Source: JACVRW01 sp046735115 (lineage in GTDB: Bacteria > Actinomycetota > Thermoleophilia > Solirubrobacterales > Thermoleophilaceae). Taken from it: DNA of 34,068 nt. The translations under genes and the position numbers were made by a program. Positions 9,607-18,695 of the stretch are shown one piece after another. The stretch's first letter is position 1. Every line of letters starts with the position of its first letter. The notes beneath the pieces are model-generated. The model worked only from the letters and a program-made list of their open reading frames with translations. It had not been told where the DNA came from and did not search any database. The DNA is taken from positions 1 through 34,068 of the forward strand of contig JBKPSR010000022.1 of NCBI GenBank assembly GCA_046735115.1. Direction: 5' to 3'.

Positions 9607-12051
9607 TCAGGCCCTTGCCGCCGGTTCCGGCTCGCGTGCCGGACGCGCACTGGGCTCAGGCTCCTCGTCGAAGTACCCCGATCCCTCGATGCTGATATGC
9701 GGCAGGATCCGGTCGAGCCAGCGGGGCATCCAGATCGTGGACCTCCCGGCGACCGTGATCAAGGCGGGCACGAACAGGGTCACCACGATCGCGTCGATAG
9801 CGACCGCGGTTGCCAGTCCGAGGCCGAACTGCTTGATCGTCGGGTCGCCGTTCAGGACGAAGCTGGCGAAGACGCAGAACATGACGGCCGCCGCTGCCCC
9901 GATGATGCGCCCCGAGTAGCCGAGCCCCTCGATCACGGTCTGGCGGGCGCCCTTGCCTTCCGTGAAGTGCTCCTGGATCTGGGTCAGCAGGAAGACCTGG
10001 TAGTCGGTCGAGAGCCCGAACAGGATCGCGAACATGATCAGCGGCACGAAGCTGACGACGGGTATCGCGCCGTCAAGTCCGATGAGGCTCGTGGCGAAGC
10101 CCTCCTGGAAGACGAGCGTGAGCACGCCGTAGGCAGCGCCGACCGAGACGAGGTTCATGACGGCCGCCTGGGTGGGCAGCAGGAGCGAACGGAACCCGAC
10201 CAGCAGCACCAGGAAGCTGAGTGCCGCCACGACCAGGATGACGAGGGGCAGCTTGCTGGTGATCTTGTCGGCGAGGTCGACATAGGCGGCTGTCGTACCG
10301 CCGACGAACGCAGTCATGCTCTGGCCCTTGGTGGCCTTCGGGATGGTCGAGTCCCTCAGACGCGAGACCAGGTTCTCCGTGTCGAGGTCGGAGGGCGAGG
10401 TCGTGGGAATCAGGTTGTAGACCGCCGCGGTCCCCTTCTTGTTGACCAGCGGCTGCGTCACCGACTTGACGCCCTTCGTCTTCTGGAGGTCGGTTCGCAG
10501 GCTCTGGAGGCGCGGGTCGGTTGCCGGCTGCTCGGCCTGCTTCTTCTTATTGGCGAGCTCGTTGGAGTTGTTGGCGAGCTCCTTGGACTGCTTCTGCGTC
10601 TGCTGCTTCGCCTCGGACTCAGCCTGCTGCTGCGTCGCTCCCTCGAGCTCGGCCTCCTGCTCGATCTGCTGCTGCTGCTGCTTCAGCTGCTGCTGCTGCT
10701 GGTTCAGCTGCTTCTGGTTCTGATTGACCTTGTTGAGGTTCTTCTGATCCGGCTTCGCGGGCTTGCTCAGGTGGGCGGAGATCAGGAAGGGCCCGTTAGT
10801 TCCCGCCCCGAAGCCCTTCGTGATCAGATCGTAGGACTCGCGCGCGGTCGTATCGGTCGGCTCTGCCCCGACGTCCTCCTGGCCCAGGCGCAGCGACAGC
10901 GTCGGGATCGCCAGAGCCAGGAGGGCTGCCAGCACGGCGACCATCACCGGCCAGGGGTGATCCGCGATCCACGTGGCCCCCTTCGTCCAGAACGGGGACT
11001 GCACCTCGTTGGCACGCTCCTTGCGGAACGGCAGCTGGAGCGCCGAGACGTGCGTCCCGAGCACCCCGAACAGAGCCGGCAACAGGGTGAGCGCGCCCAG
11101 GATGGCGAACGCCACAGCGATCGCCGACGTGTAGCCCAGGGTTGTGACCAGAGGGATGCCGGCGACCACCAGCGCCAGCAGCGAGATCGCAACGGTGCCA
11201 CCCGCGAACAGGACCGCGCCGCCGGCAGTCGCGGTCGCGCGCGCGATCGACTCGCGGACCTCCATGCCCTGATTGACCTGCGTGCGGTGCTTGGTGACGA
11301 TGAACAGCGAATAGTCGATCCCGACTGCGAGTCCGATCATCGTCGCCAGCGTGGGCGCGGTGGTGGGCACGTCGGCGATGTGGCTGAGTAGCGTTACGAC
11401 GCTCAGGCCGCACAAGAGGCCGAGCACGGCGGTGACGATCGGCAGGCCCATCGCCACCGCGGAGCCGAAGACGAGCAGCAGGATCAGCATCGCGGCCAAG
11501 ATCCCGATCTTGTCGCTGGCCCCTGTGTCCGGCTTGGACAGCTCCTGGCCAACGTAGCCGCCGATTGCGACCTGCAGCCCCGCCTTCTTCGCCGGGTTTG
11601 CGGCGTCGAGCACGGCGTTGGCCTCGTCCTCGGTGATCGACCCTTGGCCGACGTCGAGCGCCACCGATATGTAGCCGATCTGCTTGTTCTTGCTGAGCGC
11701 GTCCTTCCCGGCCTCGCTCAGGGGGCTGACGGCGGCCGTCACGTGCGGCGTCTTCTTAAGGGCGCTCACCGACGATTTGATGGCCTTCGAGTACTTCGAG
11801 TCGGTCAGCTTGCCGCTGTCGGTGGCGACGACCAGCGGGTTCGATCCGTACGCCTGGCTCGGGAAGCGGTCGCTCAGGAGGTCTGTCGCGCTCTGGCTCC
11901 CCGTCCCGGGCAGGGTCACGTTGTTGGTGGTGTCCGAGCCGGCGCCACGGGCGGCGATCACGAGCCCCACGACCAACACGAGCCACAGTCCGAGGACCAC
12001 AAAGCGCCAGCGCGCACATGCGTGGCCGAGTCCGTAGAGCATGCGAGTCAT
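9607..12051 (-). CDS. MMPL family RND-type transporter with Gln-rich coiled coil
   Basis: An 814-residue inner-membrane exporter of the MMPL class, proton-driven and usually moving lipids or hydrophobic compounds to the envelope. The two-fold RND layout is clear: a TM helix at about 17-34, an outer domain, five helices at about 182-330, a second outer domain, and five helices at about 600-770. The proton-relay Asp-Tyr pairs lie in GIDYSLF (244-250) and LSTDYQVF (680-687). Residues about 435-508 form a Gln/Lys/Glu-rich predicted coiled coil inserted in the second periplasmic domain. The ATG follows a perfect AGGAGG. The LuxR-LAL gene lies upstream on the same strand with a 105-bp gap, which makes it a candidate regulator. 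Confidence 0.92.
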   Translation of the reverse strand: MTRMLYGLGHACARWRFVVLGLWLVLVVGLVIAARGAGSDTTNNVTLPGTGSQSATDLLSDRFPSQAYGSNPLVVATDSGKLTDSKYSKAIKSSVSALKKTPHVTAAVSPLSEAGKDALSKNKQIGYISVALDVGQGSITEDEANAVLDAANPAKKAGLQVAIGGYVGQELSKPDTGASDKIGILAAMLILLLVFGSAVAMGLPIVTAVLGLLCGLSVVTLLSHIADVPTTAPTLATMIGLAVGIDYSLFIVTKHRTQVNQGMEVRESIARATATAGGAVLFAGGTVAISLLALVVAGIPLVTTLGYTSAIAVAFAILGALTLLPALFGVLGTHVSALQLPFRKERANEVQSPFWTKGATWIADHPWPVMVAVLAALLALAIPTLSLRLGQEDVGAEPTDTTARESYDLITKGFGAGTNGPFLISAHLSKPAKPDQKNLNKVNQNQKQLNQQQQQLKQQQQQIEQEAELEGATQQQAESEAKQQTQKQSKELANNSNELANKKKQAEQPATDPRLQSLRTDLQKTKGVKSVTQPLVNKKGTAAVYNLIPTTSPSDLDTENLVSRLRDSTIPKATKGQSMTAFVGGTTAAYVDLADKITSKLPLVILVVAALSFLVLLVGFRSLLLPTQAAVMNLVSVGAAYGVLTLVFQEGFATSLIGLDGAIPVVSFVPLIMFAILFGLSTDYQVFLLTQIQEHFTEGKGARQTVIEGLGYSGRIIGAAAAVMFCVFASFVLNGDPTIKQFGLGLATAVAIDAIVVTLFVPALITVAGRSTIWMPRWLDRILPHISIEGSGYFDEEPEPSARPAREPEPAARA
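10666..10710. repeat. CTG/CAG trinucleotide runs inside the MMPL gene
   Basis: Two blocks of five CTG units (10666-10680 and 10687-10701), separated by cttcag, encode poly-Gln on the minus strand. They sit at the core of the coiled-coil insertion. Such runs are prone to length change by slippage. Confidence 0.85.
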
Positions 12052-12056
12052 CGAAA

Positions 12057-12062
12057 CCTCCT
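12057..12062 (-). promoter_or_regulatory. Perfect Shine-Dalgarno of the MMPL gene
   Basis: Minus-strand AGGAGG ends five bases before the ATG at 12051. It fixes that start. Confidence 0.8.
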
Positions 12063-12156
12063 AGGGCGGGCGCCTGTGAGACGAGGAGTGCGAGCCGTGC
12101 CACCACCGTACGTCAGTCCCCCAGCCCAAACAAGAGGGGGACCCCCCGTGTTTCCC

Positions 12157-15021
12157 CTACGGTTTCGCGGGGAGGGGCGTTTCCCGAAGCCCCGAGGCGA
12201 TGGCCGCCGGCAGCTGGAAGCGAGAGCGGATCCCGAGCTTCTGGTAGGCGCTGCTCAGGTGGCGCTCGATGGTCTTCTCGGTCACGAACAGGGCTTGCGC
12301 GACCTCACGGTTGGTGTGCCCCGCAGCGACCTGGCGACATACGCGCCACTCTGCCGCCGTGAGCGCGCCCGGCCCGGTCAGCTCTGCCCGAGGGCGCCGC
12401 CCGGGTCCGGAGTGCAGCTCGGCCCGCGCGCGGTCGGCCAGCGCTATCGCCCCGCACTCGTCAGCCAGCTCGATCGCCCTCCGCTGGGCGTCTCGCCCTT
12501 CACGCCGCTGTCCGGTGCGGCCCAGCTCTGCACCGAGGTCGGCGAGCGCGTGAGCCAGCTCCAGGCGCGCAGAGCTGCGCTCCAAGACGGACACCGCTTC
12601 CTCGAGCAGCTCCAGCCCCTCGCGGCCACCTATCGCCAGCCCCGCGCTGCGCAGTGCCCGTCCCAGCGCCCCGGGCGCACCCACGCGCCGAGCGATGGCC
12701 AGCTGCTCCCGGCCGAGCCCGGCGGCCATCTCCGACTCGCCGAGCGAGGCGAGCGCGGGCGCCGCGAACACCTTCCAGTCGCCTGGCCACGGCACGTCGT
12801 AGGCCTCCAGCCGCCGGCCGCACCAGATCAGCTCATGGGCGCCCTCGCGCACCTCACCCTCGGCTATCCGCAGCCGCCCGCGTGCGACCAGGAACTGGTC
12901 GAGGTACAGGCGATCTTCGGCGATCCCCACCGCCTCGCCGGTTTCCGCCAGCTCCGCCGCGGCCTCGAGATCTCCGCGCTCGATCTGCACGGTCATCGCC
13001 ACGGCGAGGAGCTGAAGCAGAGCGAAATGCTGGTTTTCCACGAGCAAGAGCCCGGTCTCGGCCTCGACCTGTGCGTCGTGCAGCGAACCCTGGGCAAGCG
13101 CGATCGCGGCGCGCCGGCCGTGGATGAGGCCCTGTCTCGTCGCGTGGCCCTCACGGCGGGCGCCTTCGAGAGCGATGTCAAGCAGCCGAAGGGCCTGGTC
13201 GTACTGCTCCCCGAGCTCCAGGATCAGCAGCGCGAGGAAGGTTGCGTTCGTGGCAGCGCCGGCCGGCAGGCCGGCCGCCAGCGCCGCCTGCGCCTCCTCC
13301 ACGGCCGCGGCGGCCGCGCCTCCCTGAATGAGCCGCTCCTGGGCCGCGTGGATTCTCGCTACCGCCTCGAAGCCGGGGTGGCCCGCGGACTGCTCTCGAA
13401 AGCGCTGCAGGTGCGCCGCGAGCCCGGATCGCAGGCGCGGCACCGCTGTTGCGACCATCAACAGCTCGGCCCCTAGCTCGAGCGAGCGCTCGGGGTCGAG
13501 CGGGCGAAGCTGGTCGGACAGCGAAGCCAGTGCGTCGACGGTGGCCTCCGCGGAGCGACCCCCTGACGCGATCGCGCAGCGCCCCAGCATCGACGCTGCA
13601 TCGGCTCGAAGGATCGGCTCGGCCTCCGAGCTCAGGGCCGAGTGGAGGTGCTCTTCGGCTGCCTCGAACTGCATCGAGGCCACCTCGACAGTCCCAAGCT
13701 CGACCAGGATCTCGGCGCGGTCGTGTTCTGCCGGGGATTCCGCAAGCGCCCGGCGCAGGCGCGCTGCCGCCGCGCCGGGGGCCCCGCGCCGCACCGCGTC
13801 GCGGCCCGCCGCTCTGAGCATCTGAACCCTGCGCTCGTCCCCGGTCGCGGTGGTCAACAGCAGGTGTGCCGTGACGCGTTCGGGGGGCGCACCCTCCCCA
13901 GCCAGTGCGTCAGCCGCCGCGGCGTGCCGCGCCTGGCGCTCGCCGGGGGCGAGATCTTCATACAAGGCCGCGCGAACGATCGGATGAACAAACCCCAAAC
14001 GCTCGACACCCACGAAGATGTCAGCCCGGACAAGGTCATCGGCAGCTAGTCGGGCCGCGTCGTCAGTCAGCCCCGCGACCTGGCCGGCGAGCTCCAGCCC
14101 GCTGTCGTCGCCCAGCACGGCTACCGCCCTCGCCAGTTCGCCCGCATCAGGGCCGAGCGTGGCAAGTCGATGCAGAACGAAGCGGCTCACAGCCGCGGGG
14201 CCGACCGTCTGTACCTCGCCCGCCGCGTCCACCGAGGGCGCGACCCCCGCCGCGTCAAGTGCGCGGAGCAGCTCCCGCAGGAACAGGGGGTTGCCGCCGG
14301 TCGCTCTATGACAGGCGCGGCAGAAATCCTCGGCCGCCTCCGCGCCCAGGCGCTCCCGCGCCAGCGCAACCGAGGCGGACTCGCTCAGCGGCCGCAGCTG
14401 CAGCACGTCCGCCTCAGGACGCGACGCCACCTGGGCCCACATGGATCCTCCGTCGACCGCAGCAGAATCCGGCCGCCGTCCAGCGAGAAGCAACGCGACC
14501 CGAACCCCCTCGATGCGTTGCGCCAAGTAGGCCAGGAACCGCAGCGAGTCCCGATCGACCCACTGGCAATCGTCGACCGACACGAGCAACGGGGAGCGGT
14601 CGGCGAGGTTCACGACCAGCCAGTAGAGGCTGTGCAGGGCCTCGAAGCCGACCTCGGCATCCGGCGTTTGCCGCTCATCCGGCACGAACAACCGTGCCGC
14701 GGGGCCGGCCGCGCCGGCGAAGAGCTCGTCGCGCCCGGGAGCGTCGCCGATCATGGGCTCCAGCAACTGGCGAACGATGCCGAACGCGAACGGCTGCTCG
14801 AGCTCCGAGCCACGCGCCTCGAGGGGCGTCGCATTGGCCTGCTCAGCCGCTGCGCGCGCCTCGCGGACGAGCTCGGTCTTGCCAACGCCGGCGGGCCCCT
14901 CGACCAGGAGCAGGCTCCCTGTGCCGGCGCATGCTTGGTCAAGGCTTTCGCGCAGCGCCCCAAGCTCGCGCTCGCGCTCGCGCAGAGCCGACGTAGCGGA
15001 CGACACGAGGCGACGATACAC
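12157..15021 (-). CDS. LuxR-family LAL regulator (AAA ATPase, TPR-like, HTH)
   Basis: A 954-residue large ATP-binding LuxR regulator. The N-terminal AAA module opens with RERERELGAL and has a Walker A GPAGVGKT at 42-49 and a Walker B-like LLVSVDDCQWVD. A long, Ala/Leu-rich helical-repeat region resembling TPRs follows. The C-terminal LuxR DNA-binding domain spans about 887-945 (LTAAEWRVCRQVAAGHTNRE, then VTEKTIERHLSSAYQKLGI). Family members sense a ligand through the ATPase/TPR part and activate nearby genes. Likely targets here are the MMPL-GH16 genes downstream or the divergent SnoaL-GH15-subtilase genes. The GTG at 15021 is used; a GTG five codons later is an alternative. Confidence 0.93.
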   Translation of the reverse strand: MYRRLVSSATSALRERERELGALRESLDQACAGTGSLLLVEGPAGVGKTELVREARAAAEQANATPLEARGSELEQPFAFGIVRQLLEPMIGDAPGRDELFAGAAGPAARLFVPDERQTPDAEVGFEALHSLYWLVVNLADRSPLLVSVDDCQWVDRDSLRFLAYLAQRIEGVRVALLLAGRRPDSAAVDGGSMWAQVASRPEADVLQLRPLSESASVALARERLGAEAAEDFCRACHRATGGNPLFLRELLRALDAAGVAPSVDAAGEVQTVGPAAVSRFVLHRLATLGPDAGELARAVAVLGDDSGLELAGQVAGLTDDAARLAADDLVRADIFVGVERLGFVHPIVRAALYEDLAPGERQARHAAAADALAGEGAPPERVTAHLLLTTATGDERRVQMLRAAGRDAVRRGAPGAAAARLRRALAESPAEHDRAEILVELGTVEVASMQFEAAEEHLHSALSSEAEPILRADAASMLGRCAIASGGRSAEATVDALASLSDQLRPLDPERSLELGAELLMVATAVPRLRSGLAAHLQRFREQSAGHPGFEAVARIHAAQERLIQGGAAAAAVEEAQAALAAGLPAGAATNATFLALLILELGEQYDQALRLLDIALEGARREGHATRQGLIHGRRAAIALAQGSLHDAQVEAETGLLLVENQHFALLQLLAVAMTVQIERGDLEAAAELAETGEAVGIAEDRLYLDQFLVARGRLRIAEGEVREGAHELIWCGRRLEAYDVPWPGDWKVFAAPALASLGESEMAAGLGREQLAIARRVGAPGALGRALRSAGLAIGGREGLELLEEAVSVLERSSARLELAHALADLGAELGRTGQRREGRDAQRRAIELADECGAIALADRARAELHSGPGRRPRAELTGPGALTAAEWRVCRQVAAGHTNREVAQALFVTEKTIERHLSSAYQKLGIRSRFQLPAAIASGLRETPLPAKP

Positions 15022-15116
15022 CGCGGCCGGTCACATGGCAGACAATGAAACCCAGGGGGAAAGAGTCGGGGTTCCTCCCTTGTAGACGCGGCTCCTCGCC
15101 GACATCGTCCCGACCG

Positions 15117-15515
15117 GTGGACAGCGCGAGCGAGGTCAACAAGCGAAAGGTCCGGCTGTTCGTGGAGGCAGTCTGGAATGAAGGGCGCCTCGAGTTGATC
15201 GAAGAGCTGGTGGCCGCCGACTACATCGGCCGCTTTCCACCGATCGACGGAGCGGTGCACGGACCAGAAGGTGTCCGCCGACTAGTCTCACGCGGCCGCC
15301 GCGCCTATCCGGATCTATACGTGAAGATCGAAGACCAGATCGCAGAGGAGGACCGAGTCGCAACACGCTGGCGTGCCACGGCCAAAGCGCCGGCCGCTCG
15401 GGCGACGACTGCCCCGGCCGGCAACACCGAGTGCTACGCGGGCATCTCGATCATTCGGCTTCTGGCCGGAAAGCAAGTCGACTCACACACACGCTATGCG
15501 AGAGTGGCACGGTGA
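15117..15515 (+). CDS. SnoaL-like (NTF2 fold) protein
   Basis: A SnoaL/NTF2-fold polypeptide of 132 residues from the GTG at 15117. Features are NKRKVRLFVEAVWNEGRLE, then VAADYIGRFPPI, AYPDLYVKIEDQIAEEDRVA and a C-terminal strand ISIIRLLAGKQVDSHT. The family includes polyketide cyclases, isomerases and many unassigned proteins, so no reaction can be named. An upstream in-frame ATG at 15045 would add 24 residues of low-complexity, non-homologous appearance; neither start has a good ribosome binding site. The C-terminus is a little short for the family. Its TGA overlaps the GTG of the GH15 gene by four bases. It diverges from the LAL regulator. Confidence 0.7.
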   Translation: MDSASEVNKRKVRLFVEAVWNEGRLELIEELVAADYIGRFPPIDGAVHGPEGVRRLVSRGRRAYPDLYVKIEDQIAEEDRVATRWRATAKAPAARATTAPAGNTECYAGISIIRLLAGKQVDSHTRYARVAR

Positions 15516-17365
15516 ACCGGACCAGCCCCTTCCCTCCGATCGGCGACTACGCGTTCCTATCCGACTGTGAGGTGTGCGCGCTCGTCGCGCCCGGCGGCGC
15601 CGTCGAGTGGCTCTGCCTCCCGAGGCCGGACTCACCCAGCGTCTTCGGCGCCCTCCTCGACCGCTCGGCGGGCGCGTTCGAGTTCGGCCCGTCGACTGCC
15701 AGCGTCCCCAGTCACCGGCGCTATCTGCCCGGCAGCCTCGTGCTCGAGACAACCTGGCAGACCCCGACGGGCTGGCTGCTGGTTCACGACTGCCTCGTGA
15801 TGCGGCGCTGGGAGGGCGCTACGCGCCCGGAGCGCTACCGCCGCCCGCCCGGGGACTTCGCGGCGGAGGGTGTCCTCTTGCGTGTGGCCACCTGCATCGA
15901 CGGCGATGTCGAGGTCGTCCTCAACTGCGTGCCCCAGTTCGACTACGGGCGCGAGCCCGGAATGTGGAGCTACTCCGGGGAGGGCTTCGGACAGGCGCAG
16001 GTGGCGTCGGACGCCACGGACCTGACCGTCGAACTCACCAGCAACGTGCACCTCGGACTGGCGGGCGTCAGGGGCTATGGGCACACCACGCTCAGCGAGG
16101 GGGCCAGCGCTTTCGTGGCGCTGTCCTGGGGCGACGGAGGCGGTCCCGGCACCCTGGAAGAGGCCTATGAGCGAACCTGGGCAACCGCCGGCTTCTGGCG
16201 CGATTGGCTGAAGGGCGGCAGCTTCCCCGACCACCCCTGGCGCTCCTACCTGGAGCGCAGCGCGCTGACCCTGAAGGGCCTCAGCTATGCGCCCACCGGA
16301 GCGATCCTCGCCGCGGGGACGACTTCGCTGCCGGAGACGCCGGGAGGCGAGCGCAACTGGGACTACCGCTTCACGTGGGTGCGCGACTCGGCGTTCATGC
16401 TCCGGGGCCTGTTCACGCTCGGCTTCGCGTGGGAGGCCTACGAGTTCTTCGCGTTCATGCTCGAGGCCGCGGCCGGCAGCTCGCTACAGATCATGTACGG
16501 CATCGACGGCGAGCGGGAGCTCCACGAGCAGACCCTCGACCACCTGTCCGGCTACGAGGGCGCTCGTCCCGTCCGCATCGGCAACGGTGCCTGGGACCAG
16601 AAGCAGCACGACGTCTGGGGGATGCTGCTCGACTCCGTGTGGTCCCACTCCCGCCGGCTTGGTCAGCAGCTGCCGCGGGCGGGCTGGGAGCTGATCGCGG
16701 GCCTGGTGGACGACGCGGCGGCGGCGTGGAGGGAGCCCGACCGCGGAATCTGGGAGATCCGCGGCGAGCCCAAGCACTTCACCGCCTCGAAGGTGCTGTG
16801 CTGGGTGGCGCTCGACAGGGGGATCAAGCTCGCCGAGGCCCGTGGCGACGAGGAGCGGGCGCAGCGGTGGCGAGAGCAGGCCGACGAGATCCAGCGGGAG
16901 GTCTGCGAGCGCGGGGTGGACGGGCGCGGCGTGTTCGTCCAGCACTACGACGGCGACGCGCTCGATGCCTCTGCGCTTCTGATCCCGATCATGGGGTTCC
17001 TGCCGCCCGACGACGAGCGGGTCCGCTCGACGGTCCTGGCGATCGCAGACGAGCTCACCGAGGACGGGCTCGTGCTGCGCTACCGGGTGGAGCACACGGA
17101 CGACGGCCTGGAGGGCGAGGAGGGAACGTTCACGATCTGCTCCTTCTGGCTCGTCGACGCCCTCTGTCAGATCGGCGAGGCGGAGCGGGCGCGGGCGCTC
17201 TGCGAGAAGCTGCTCGCCTTCGCCAGCCCGCTCCAGCTGTACGCCGAGGAAATCGACGCGGAGAGCGGGCGGCACCTCGGCAACTTCCCTCAGGCTTTCA
17301 CGCATCTGTCCCTGATTCACGCCGTGATGAGCGTGATCGCGCTCGAAGAGGGCGCAGCGCGATGA
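15512..17365 (+). CDS. GH15 family glucoamylase/trehalase-like hydrolase
   Basis: A 617-residue cytosolic GH15 enzyme. The N-terminal beta domain starts with the typical PPIGDYAFLSDCEVCALV and EWLCLPRPDSPSVFG. The (alpha/alpha)6 barrel carries ETPGGERNWDYRFTWVRDSAF at about 275-295, WEIRGEPKHFTASK with probable general acid E415, and EEGTFTICSFWLVDAL with probable general base E537. This bacterial subgroup includes actinobacterial trehalases as well as glucoamylases, so the substrate could be trehalose or short alpha-glucans. The start is taken as the GTG overlapping the SnoaL-like stop. Its own stop overlaps the subtilase ATG by four bases (ATGA), so the three genes are probably co-translated. 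Confidence 0.92.
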   Translation: MNRTSPFPPIGDYAFLSDCEVCALVAPGGAVEWLCLPRPDSPSVFGALLDRSAGAFEFGPSTASVPSHRRYLPGSLVLETTWQTPTGWLLVHDCLVMRRWEGATRPERYRRPPGDFAAEGVLLRVATCIDGDVEVVLNCVPQFDYGREPGMWSYSGEGFGQAQVASDATDLTVELTSNVHLGLAGVRGYGHTTLSEGASAFVALSWGDGGGPGTLEEAYERTWATAGFWRDWLKGGSFPDHPWRSYLERSALTLKGLSYAPTGAILAAGTTSLPETPGGERNWDYRFTWVRDSAFMLRGLFTLGFAWEAYEFFAFMLEAAAGSSLQIMYGIDGERELHEQTLDHLSGYEGARPVRIGNGAWDQKQHDVWGMLLDSVWSHSRRLGQQLPRAGWELIAGLVDDAAAAWREPDRGIWEIRGEPKHFTASKVLCWVALDRGIKLAEARGDEERAQRWREQADEIQREVCERGVDGRGVFVQHYDGDALDASALLIPIMGFLPPDDERVRSTVLAIADELTEDGLVLRYRVEHTDDGLEGEEGTFTICSFWLVDALCQIGEAERARALCEKLLAFASPLQLYAEEIDAESGRHLGNFPQAFTHLSLIHAVMSVIALEEGAAR

Positions 17366-18639
17366 CGCTGCGGGCGGCGCTCGCCGTCGCCTGTGCGGCC
17401 GCGCTCATGTCCGCGGTGCCTGCGAGCGCTAAGGCGCCCGCCGCATCGGGGCGCATCCTCGTGGGCTTCGAGAAGGGCGTCTCGAAGGACCGCCAGCAGC
17501 GCATCCTGTCGGCCGCGGACGGCCGGATCGGGCGCCGCCTCGGGGCTGTTCGCGGCGGCCGCCTCGCAGTCGTGCGCCCGCGCTCGGGAAAGGCGACCGA
17601 CGCGCTCATGAAGAGACTCCGGCGCACCGACGGGGTGGCCTACGCCGAGCCCGATTTCTTCCTGTTCAAGTCGCAGGAGAAGACCCCCGACGATCCCTTC
17701 TACACGCTCGACTACGCCCTCGTCGACAGCCCGCAGGACCACGACATCGATGCGCCGAGCGCCTGGGCGACGCGCACGAGCTGCGCGAAGGTCGCGATCC
17801 TTGACACGGGCATCGACACCGACCACCCGGACCTCGCGCCGAACGTCTACAAGAGCTCCGACAAGCCGAACAACAACAAGGACGACGACAAGAACGGCTA
17901 CGTCGACGACACGTACGGCTGGAACGTGATCAACGGGAAGGGCTCAGGCGAGGACAACAACGGGCACGGGACGCACGTCAGCGGCATCGTCGCGGGCCGC
18001 GGCAACAACCTGAACGGGAGCTCCGGGATCTGCTGGTCCGCGCAGCTCGTCGCCGTGAAGTTCATGAACTCGAAGGGCAAGGGCTCGACGTCCGACGCGA
18101 TCGACGGCATCGACTACGCGGTCAAGAACGGCGTCAAGATCGTCAACTGCTCGTTCGGCTCGAGCTCCAAGTCGAGCGCGCTCCACGACGCGGTCGACTA
18201 CGCGCAGGATCACAACGTCCTCCTGGTCGTGGCGGCCGGCAACAACAGCGAGAACATCGACAAGAATCCGATCTACCCGGCGTCCTACACGGACTCGAAC
18301 ATCCTGACGGTCGCGGCTTCCGACTCCAACGATGACCTGGCGTCCTTCTCGAACTACGGCTCGGAGGGCGTCGACGTCGCGGCGCCAGGCGACGACATCT
18401 TCTCGACCTACCTGAACGGCGGCTACAAGTACCTCTCCGGGACCTCGATGGCCGCGCCGTACGCGGCCGGGACCGCGGCGCTGCTGCGCAAGCAGGAGTC
18501 CGACGCCACCTACGGCCAGCTCCGCAAGGCGATCCGTCAGAAGGTCGACAAGCCGCCCGCGCTGGACGGCAAGGTGGTCTACAACGGGCGCCTCAACGTG
18601 CAGAAGGCGCTGGCCGCGATCCCGGGCCTCGTGGACTAG
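17362..18639 (+). CDS. Secreted subtilisin-like serine protease (S8)
   Basis: A 425-residue secreted subtilase. Residues 1-23 form a signal peptide ending in PASA. Residues about 30-105 are an inhibitor-I9-like propeptide (RILVGFEKG, then GVAYAEPDFFL). The catalytic triad is D148 in AILDTGID, H202 in NGHGTHVSG and S362 in SGTSMAAP, with the oxyanion Asn in VAAGNN. An Asp/Asn/Lys-rich loop at 165-185 (KDDDKNGYVDD) resembles a calcium-binding loop. It should act outside the cell after autoprocessing. The gene overlaps the GH15 stop by four bases and is followed by a strong terminator, so it ends the operon. Confidence 0.96.
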   Translation: MTLRAALAVACAAALMSAVPASAKAPAASGRILVGFEKGVSKDRQQRILSAADGRIGRRLGAVRGGRLAVVRPRSGKATDALMKRLRRTDGVAYAEPDFFLFKSQEKTPDDPFYTLDYALVDSPQDHDIDAPSAWATRTSCAKVAILDTGIDTDHPDLAPNVYKSSDKPNNNKDDDKNGYVDDTYGWNVINGKGSGEDNNGHGTHVSGIVAGRGNNLNGSSGICWSAQLVAVKFMNSKGKGSTSDAIDGIDYAVKNGVKIVNCSFGSSSKSSALHDAVDYAQDHNVLLVVAAGNNSENIDKNPIYPASYTDSNILTVAASDSNDDLASFSNYGSEGVDVAAPGDDIFSTYLNGGYKYLSGTSMAAPYAAGTAALLRKQESDATYGQLRKAIRQKVDKPPALDGKVVYNGRLNVQKALAAIPGLVD

Positions 18640-18645
18640 CTAACG

Positions 18646-18675
18646 CGGAGAGGCCCGCGCGTGCGGGCCTCTCCG
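18646..18675. terminator. Intrinsic terminator between convergent genes
   Basis: A perfect 13-bp stem (18646-18658 paired with 18663-18675) with loop gcgt is followed on the plus strand by a short T run (ttt). It starts seven bases after the subtilase stop and faces the convergent small membrane protein gene, so it can serve both strands. Confidence 0.9.
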
Positions 18676-18695
18676 TTTGACGGACGAGCTGTTCG

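Noticed and set aside
10666..10710. CTG runs considered as a CRISPR or intergenic repeat
   Set aside because: They are in frame inside the MMPL gene, encode Gln and have no repeat-spacer structure.
9487..11391. A 634-codon open frame on the plus strand opposite the MMPL gene
   Set aside because: It is antisense to a fully supported transporter, its protein is rich in Arg/Asp/His/Leu without motifs, and long antisense frames are expected at this GC content.
12134..12147. GGGGGACCCCCC considered as a terminator after the LAL gene
   Set aside because: The arms are separated by a single base, too tight to fold, and no T run follows.
11644..13476. A 610-codon plus-strand frame opposite the MMPL and LAL genes
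   Set aside because: It spans two real minus-strand genes and their gap and has no recognisable domain.
15045..15116. N-terminal extension of the SnoaL-like protein from an upstream ATG
   Set aside because: The 24 added residues are low-complexity and unlike the family, and there is no ribosome binding site; kept only as an alternative start.
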